Shown in pieces: positions 59,491-64,000 of a stretch of DNA of 64,000 bases. The translations under genes were made by a program, and so were the position numbers. Source of the stretch: Membranipora membranacea (taxonomy: Eukaryota > Bryozoa > Gymnolaemata > Cheilostomatida > Membraniporidae); contig OU612070.1 of NCBI GenBank assembly GCA_914767715.1, forward strand, positions 24,416,025 through 24,480,024, read 5' to 3'. The notes beneath the pieces are model-generated. The model was not told the DNA's origin. It worked only from the letters and a program-made list of their open reading frames with translations, and ran no database searches. How positions within the stretch are numbered: position 1 is the stretch's first letter; every line of letters begins with the position of its first letter.

Positions 59491-62400
59491 TATTTTGCGG
59501 AGGTGAGTAGAATTTATTCTTTATGCTTTTGAAGAACCAGATGATTTGCCTATCAGAGGTAATCTCGCATAACTGGGGTAAAAAATGCAGTGTGCATTCA
59601 ATTGTTACGAATGCCAAATTCCTACACTTTTTTGTTCATCTCACACAGATTCAACTCATCCAAGCCTGAGTGAATGGCATAGTTACATCGCTTATTATAC
59701 TAAGAGAAATGTAATGCTCAGCTTTATATCATTTTGGTATGATTGCGTCATTTTAAAACGATTTAATCCTGTGATGCTGTGGTGAAGAGGTTAACAATTG
59801 TGGTTGGTTCTGTTTATTATACTATAGAGTTGGCTGCTAGCATACATGAGTTGGAGCCCACAATAGATTCAGGGTCAGTCTCTGACTTAGAAAGAGATAT
59901 TATGAGAATACACGGGAAATTGGCGGAAGATTTGGACGGACACCGATATCATCTTGAGATATATAACCTCACACTAAAACCTCAACCAGAGTTTTTGAGA
60001 GATTGGTGTTATCATCATCAGTTCCTGTGCGAAGACCATCAATTGGATACTATTTGGACAGGTATGATATTTTAGCAACATCATTTGAGTATTAGAATTC
60101 GCCTTTCAATGTGACCAGAATATTTAAACATTTAACAAATAACATATATATCTGTGTTCCGTAAGATGAAAATCAATAACCGTATTCTTTTTAGAATATG
60201 TTCAAAAGTTCCATTCTTTAAACTTTAACAAATTGTTTTATCTAAATTGATGTAATTCCATTGTTACATTAGATATGGTTCACTCTAACTTGATGACACA
60301 AATTTCGAATGTGTCACACAGTAGGTTACTATAATAAAGGGTCCCCTGAGGCCCTTTGAAGGTTGTGGGCGCAAATTATTTATATGAATATGTGATAAAC
60401 AATTTAACAATCAGGACATGTTCCGTCATCAACATTTCTCATTAAGATATTCATTTGGCACTCTGCCAAATTTTGATTAAACACGCATTCACAGAATTTC
60501 AGTATTCTCATGTGGCCTATATAGCATAACTTCCATGTAAGCCTGAAATTCAATTATTAACAAAAGCAAAACACATAAAGATTAATAGATACTGATATAT
60601 AGGCCTACACATACTTTTATTGTCACAATCTACAATCATCAAATTCGATTGTAGATTGTATTGGCCTTTTTAAAATTACGATTGGTGCAATCGTAACCGG
60701 ATGGTTATAAATGTTCAGAAATCTCATTACATGCTACTTAATATCTCAGATCCGCTTTATGACCTGGAACTGTACATAGGGCATGAAAAACTAAACAGAC
60801 AGAGAACTACAAGGCTTCTGGGTTTTGTGTTGAATGACTCGCTTTCATGGCAGGATCATCTAGAGTATGTATATAAAAAGGTACAACGGAATGTTTACCT
60901 ACTTCAAAATTTGAGATACTTCTTGGATATAGCAAGTGCCCGCACATTTTACTTCCAGTTTATCTATTGTCACCTTATATATGGTATCCATATCATTGGC
61001 AACTTGTCCTGCAATAATGCCCTCAATAGATTATTTTTGTTGCAAAAACGGGCTTTACGCATTATCGCCAATGTGCATTACATCCCGTATTATCTCATTT
61101 CAACCGAATCCATTACACAATCATTACAACTCCTACCTCTTCCTAAGCTTGTTTGTTATTTCACTTCACTTTTTGCGCATAAGATAAACAATTTTTTAAC
61201 ACCACCATTTATATATAGAGGATTTAAAAACACTACCAAGTTCAATTTTCGTGATAAACATTTACTTTTATATCATACAGACAATCTAAGATACAAAGTT
61301 TCTGCTACATACAATTCTTTACCGTTACATTTGAGATCTAAAGAGAAGTTCAGTTCATTCAAAACTTTACTTTTCAACCATATATTATCGACTTGACCAA
61401 CATCATTGATGATATTATTTCCCTTCTGTTTCTCTTTTTTTGTTATAAAAAAAATTGTTTTTTGGCACTGAGTGCAAAACATTTCGAATGAGATGACTTT
61501 TGATGCCAATAAAAAGTATATATATCATGTTTTTTTTACAATGTGGAAACAAATAACTTAAAAATAAGGAACAACCACTTAAATAATAAGGAAACATGAA
61601 TAATAGTTAATAACTTTGATAAACTTAAAAAAACTTAAATAAATTTAAATAAACTCAAATAAACTTGAATAAACTTAACTAAACTGAACCAAAGTGAATG
61701 CTGAGTATACATGAAGTGAAGCCACATGAGATTAATGATATTCTGTGAAGGCGTGTTTAATCAAAATTTGGCAGAGTGCCAAATGAATTTCTTAATGAGA
61801 AATGTTGATGACGGAACATGTCCTGATTGTTAAATTGTTTATCACATATTCATATAAATAATTTGCGCCCACAACCTTTAAAGGGCCTCAGGGGACCCTT
61901 TATTATAGTAACCTACTGTGTGACACATTCAAAAATTTTTTTGTTTTAAAAAAAATTTTCTGGCACTGAGTGCAAAACATTTCGAATGAGATGACTTTGG
62001 TTGCCAATAAAAGTATATATAAGTGACAGACAAGCAAGGCATTGCTGGCAAACAATGTAAATACTTGGACAGACAACTGACGAGACCGAGATCCACTTAC
62101 ATAGGTGCAACAAATTAAATACAACAAATAGTCTCTGCCTGTTATTATTATAATTATAGTTAGTTTTATCCAATATATTGTATCCATTTTACAAGATTCA
62201 GTAACACTGATTCCCAGTTGCTAAAGCAGATCTTTCTCAAGATGCTTTGTTGTTATTTGGATGTCAATGAAATTAAAAATATCATTACCAGGCTTCATCA
62301 TACCTTCCTATGGAAGGGTGTGGCTAATTCCTGGATTAAAGCGGAGCAGATATATATATCCTGTCTGTGCTTTGTTTATTTTAACTGCATATGAGTCATT

Positions 62401-63961
62401 ACCACATATTTATTATTCAACCTATGCAGACCTATGTCACATTGATTTATATAAACTTTGTGATTCTTTTATAATCATGTGCAGGGATTGGTGCTACATA
62501 TAGTTGGGCTTGATGCACTTCAGGCCAAAATGTCGCATTGCTACAAAATTTGAAAATAGGCTTTAGGAGCCTCAACTCCCAATAAGCAACATAGATATGC
62601 AGTGAGCAAATAACGCCCTATTGCATGATAATTTCCCTCTAAGCTAAACAAACATTGGCATCTACCGTAATACCTCACTTATAAGACACCGGCCACAAAA
62701 ATACATCAGTTGATGTTGAACGAAGTCTGAACTGAACTCAGCTTTGTACGACCAAGGCTAACCATCGGAACAATTGTTCTTTAAAACATACTAATAAGAT
62801 GAGATATGAAGTGTTTCAGTATTTTCATTTGTCTGTCCATGTTATGAGGAAGGACAACTCAATTCCAGCTGGTAACAATAATATGTCATTTGTGTGTGTA
62901 GTGTTCCCCACTTCCATTATATTTCACTGCAGCCGAAAAGCACAACTGATACAGTCTGCATGGTGATTGTAAAAAAAATTTGTCTTTGAGTAGAGGACAA
63001 ACTAGCCTGTCTTGACAAGCTTTGTTTGATGTGTCCCTCCCTCCACAACAAAGCTTTTCAAGACAGAGAGAAGCAATTCCGAATGCAGGCATGCTGAACC
63101 AAATTTAGTCGATGTTAAATTTACCGATGTACATTTATTACCTCTCATTTTAGGTATGATTGACTTATCAGAGTCTAGGCGATTATTTAGTTATCAGACA
63201 GTAAATGTGAGCGACGTTCTCATAATGACTCCATACCGAGGATCTCACTATGTCGGGTGTAACCATTCTGTTGGGATATTGAATGACAGTCAGATACAAA
63301 ATCCATTCTCGGTGTTCGACTTACACAAGGTACCAAGGTTTGTATCACAAACTAAAATTCATGCATATGCACTTATATCATTAGGCTTAAATTTATGTAC
63401 TGCCATGCAACACTTAACAAAATCAGTATTAACAAGTTTTTACCAATTTGATGAAAACTTTTATCAAAATTGTCAAATTTAAATGTCCTGTTGTCACGTT
63501 CTCGATTTTAACATGGTGGGTAGCCTGGGCAGGCTGTTGGGGATCGACAGCCTGTCTAGGCTACATGGCGGGTCTATCTCAAAAAAGTCAAGTCATCACT
63601 ATTCTGTGCTTTTACATATCTTCTCATCTGTCACTCACAAATACAGTTGTTGTCATATTGCCAGAAATCAAATTGAGACCCCATGCAAATCTTCTCCAGA
63701 TCTTGTTTTGGGAAATGTCAATTTTGACTAAAATATGATGACATGACATAGTTTAGTGTCATATATTACAGGCAACTGATTGATGATTGTGGTCAGAGGC
63801 TCTATATAGCTATAGTTTTGCCGAGAGACTCACCTGACACAATTCAAGAAGATGTGAATCTCTCTGTTGAGATAGTGGCTAACTATATGCCACCGGATGA
63901 AAAGGGTTCATTGAGCAGCAATGTTTTCATGGAAGGGTTGGTTTGCAAGCTACCTTGTTAA
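59445..63961 (+). CDS. Unidentified secreted or membrane protein, four exons
   Basis: Exons 59445-59502, 59828-60061, 63154-63337 and 63772-63961. All three junctions keep phase (1, 1, 2) and the frame reaches TAA at 63959-63961, giving 221 residues; alternatively the last exon splices on before the stop and the gene leaves the window. Residues 1-20 ('MAAGMSGLYLCITFLVFCGG') are a clear signal peptide. The mature part has 'LERDIMRIHGKLAED', 'RDWCYHHQFLCEDH', 'VSDVLIMTPYRGSHYVGC', 'FDLHKVPRQLIDDCG' and 'RLYIAIVLPRDSPD', with several Cys and N-glycosylation sites such as N-L-T and N-V-S. I do not recognise the family. Intron 2 (3.1 kb) holds a LINE remnant between inverted repeats. An out-of-frame ATG at 59434 starts an 18-codon uORF overlapping the start. 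Confidence 0.65.
60298..60516 (+). repeat. Left inverted repeat arm
   Basis: Arm of about 217 bp that begins near TTCGAATGTGTCACACAG and runs to CTCATGTGGC. It pairs with 61721-61937 in reverse complement. No clear target-site duplication was seen at its outer edge. Confidence 0.85.
60701..61396 (+). pseudogene. LINE (non-LTR) reverse transcriptase, C-terminal fragment
   Basis: 231 codons open without a break. It shows the post-catalytic region of Jockey/CR1-type LINE reverse transcriptases: 'TTRLLGFVLNDSLSWQDHLE' (the K-x-L-G-x-x-x-D-x-x-L-x-W-x-x-H block), 'LIYGIHIIG', and 'RLFLLQKRALRII' (L-Q-K-R-A-x-R). The catalytic F-x-D-D part and the endonuclease are absent, so this is a 5'-truncated copy and cannot move on its own. 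The listed start has an ATG but is not a true start. The tail downstream ends in AATAAA (61508-61513). Confidence 0.85.
61441..61524 (+). repeat. LINE 3' tail, copy 1
   Basis: An 84-bp tail with GGCACTGAGTGCAAAACATT, then TTCGAATGAGATGACTTT and CCAATAAAAAGTATATATA, ending in a poly(A)-signal-like AATAAA. It follows directly on the RT fragment. A near copy lies at 61941-62020. Confidence 0.8.
61620..61690. repeat. AATAAACTT minisatellite
   Basis: Six to seven degenerate units of about 11 bp (AAATAAACTTG type) within the inverted-repeat element. Confidence 0.7.
61721..61937 (-). repeat. Right inverted repeat arm
   Basis: Reverse complement of the arm at 60298-60516 with a few mismatches (for example CCTTTAAAGG where the left arm has CCTTTGAAGG). 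Confidence 0.85.
61941..62020 (+). repeat. LINE 3' tail, copy 2
   Basis: Direct repeat of 61441-61524: same GGCACTGAGTGCAAAACATT block, TTCGAATGAGATGACTTT and CCAATAAAAGTATATATA with AATAAA at 62006-62011. It abuts the outer edge of the right inverted arm and is followed by sequence unlike copy 1. Confidence 0.8.
63008..63110. repeat. Hairpin and MITE-end-like sequence
   Basis: TGTCTTGACAAGCTTTGTT and AACAAAGCTTTTCAAGACA (63008-63065) form a 19-bp hairpin. It is followed by GAATGCAGGCATGCTGAACC, like the end of the 53722 family. In intron 2 of the unidentified gene, just upstream of exon 3. Confidence 0.5.
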
Positions 63962-64000
63962 TCCTGTATTTTCTGTCACTGTTTTTTTTTACAAGTCATT

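Larger units (their letters stand above)
60298..61937. mobile_element. Element with 217-bp terminal inverted repeats enclosing a LINE fragment
   Basis: The left arm 60298-60516 and right arm 61721-61937 are inverted copies of each other with few mismatches; both carry TGTGTCACACAGTAGGTTAC, AAGGGTCCCCTGAGGCCCTT and TTAACAATCAGGACATGTTC in opposite sense. Between them lie small hairpins (60629-60658), a reverse-transcriptase C-terminal fragment (60701-61396) and its 3' tail (to about 61524), then an AATAAACTT minisatellite (61620-61690). There is no transposase. It could be a foldback or MITE-like DNA element that carries or was invaded by a LINE, or two opposed copies of one repeat. It sits in intron 2 of the unidentified gene. 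Confidence 0.8.

Noticed and set aside
60701-61396. Intact retrotransposon gene
   Set aside because: Only the C-terminal part of the reverse transcriptase is present; the catalytic residues and endonuclease are absent.

Overview
The window is a piece of a metazoan nuclear genome. It is AT-rich, its genes are cut by many GT-AG introns of about 100 bp to 3.8 kb, it has no operons, and it carries tRNA-derived SINEs, MITE-like palindromes and a LINE remnant. Intron sizes and repeats point to an invertebrate; I cannot name the phylum from sequence alone.

About nine tenths of the window is one plus-strand gene, an invertebrate orthologue of usherin (USH2A). I could chain 90 coding exons from 337 to 58330. 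The intron phases match at every junction and give one open frame of about 5,300 codons ending in a stop at 58328-58330. The 5' end (signal peptide and first part of the LamG-like domain) lies before the window. Domain order: end of the LamG-like domain (337-952), laminin N-terminal domain (1393-4382), ten laminin-type EGF repeats (4726-9309), four FN3 domains plus a half FN3 (9685-14051), two LamG domains (to 18471), FN3 5-16 (to 33279), a Thr/Pro linker (33671-34209), FN3 17 and the first half of FN3 18 (to 35245), a galaxin-like CC-rich insert (35451-37976), the rest of FN3 18 through FN3 34 (to 54285), one transmembrane helix (exon 87), and a cytoplasmic tail ending in the class I PDZ ligand DTHL. 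From family knowledge, usherin is a giant type I adhesion protein that links membranes or basement membrane at stereocilia and the photoreceptor periciliary membrane and binds PDZ scaffolds such as harmonin and whirlin.

Inside intron 33 of this gene, on the minus strand (22695 to 19834), sits a nested two-exon gene for an 814-residue protein with a pol-beta/GlnD-like nucleotidyltransferase motif and a TPR-like C-terminus. Downstream of usherin, after about 1 kb of intergenic DNA, a TATA-box promoter (59387-59394) starts another plus-strand gene. It encodes a small secreted or membrane-anchored protein of no family I recognise, with four exons up to 63961.

The introns hold most of the unexplained structure: short tandem duplications that copied splice sites at three exon edges, a 1.6 kb element with 217-bp inverted repeats enclosing a LINE reverse-transcriptase tail, several SINE and MITE copies, and minisatellites. 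I saw no CRISPR array, canonical tRNA or rRNA gene, or bacterial-type gene system.
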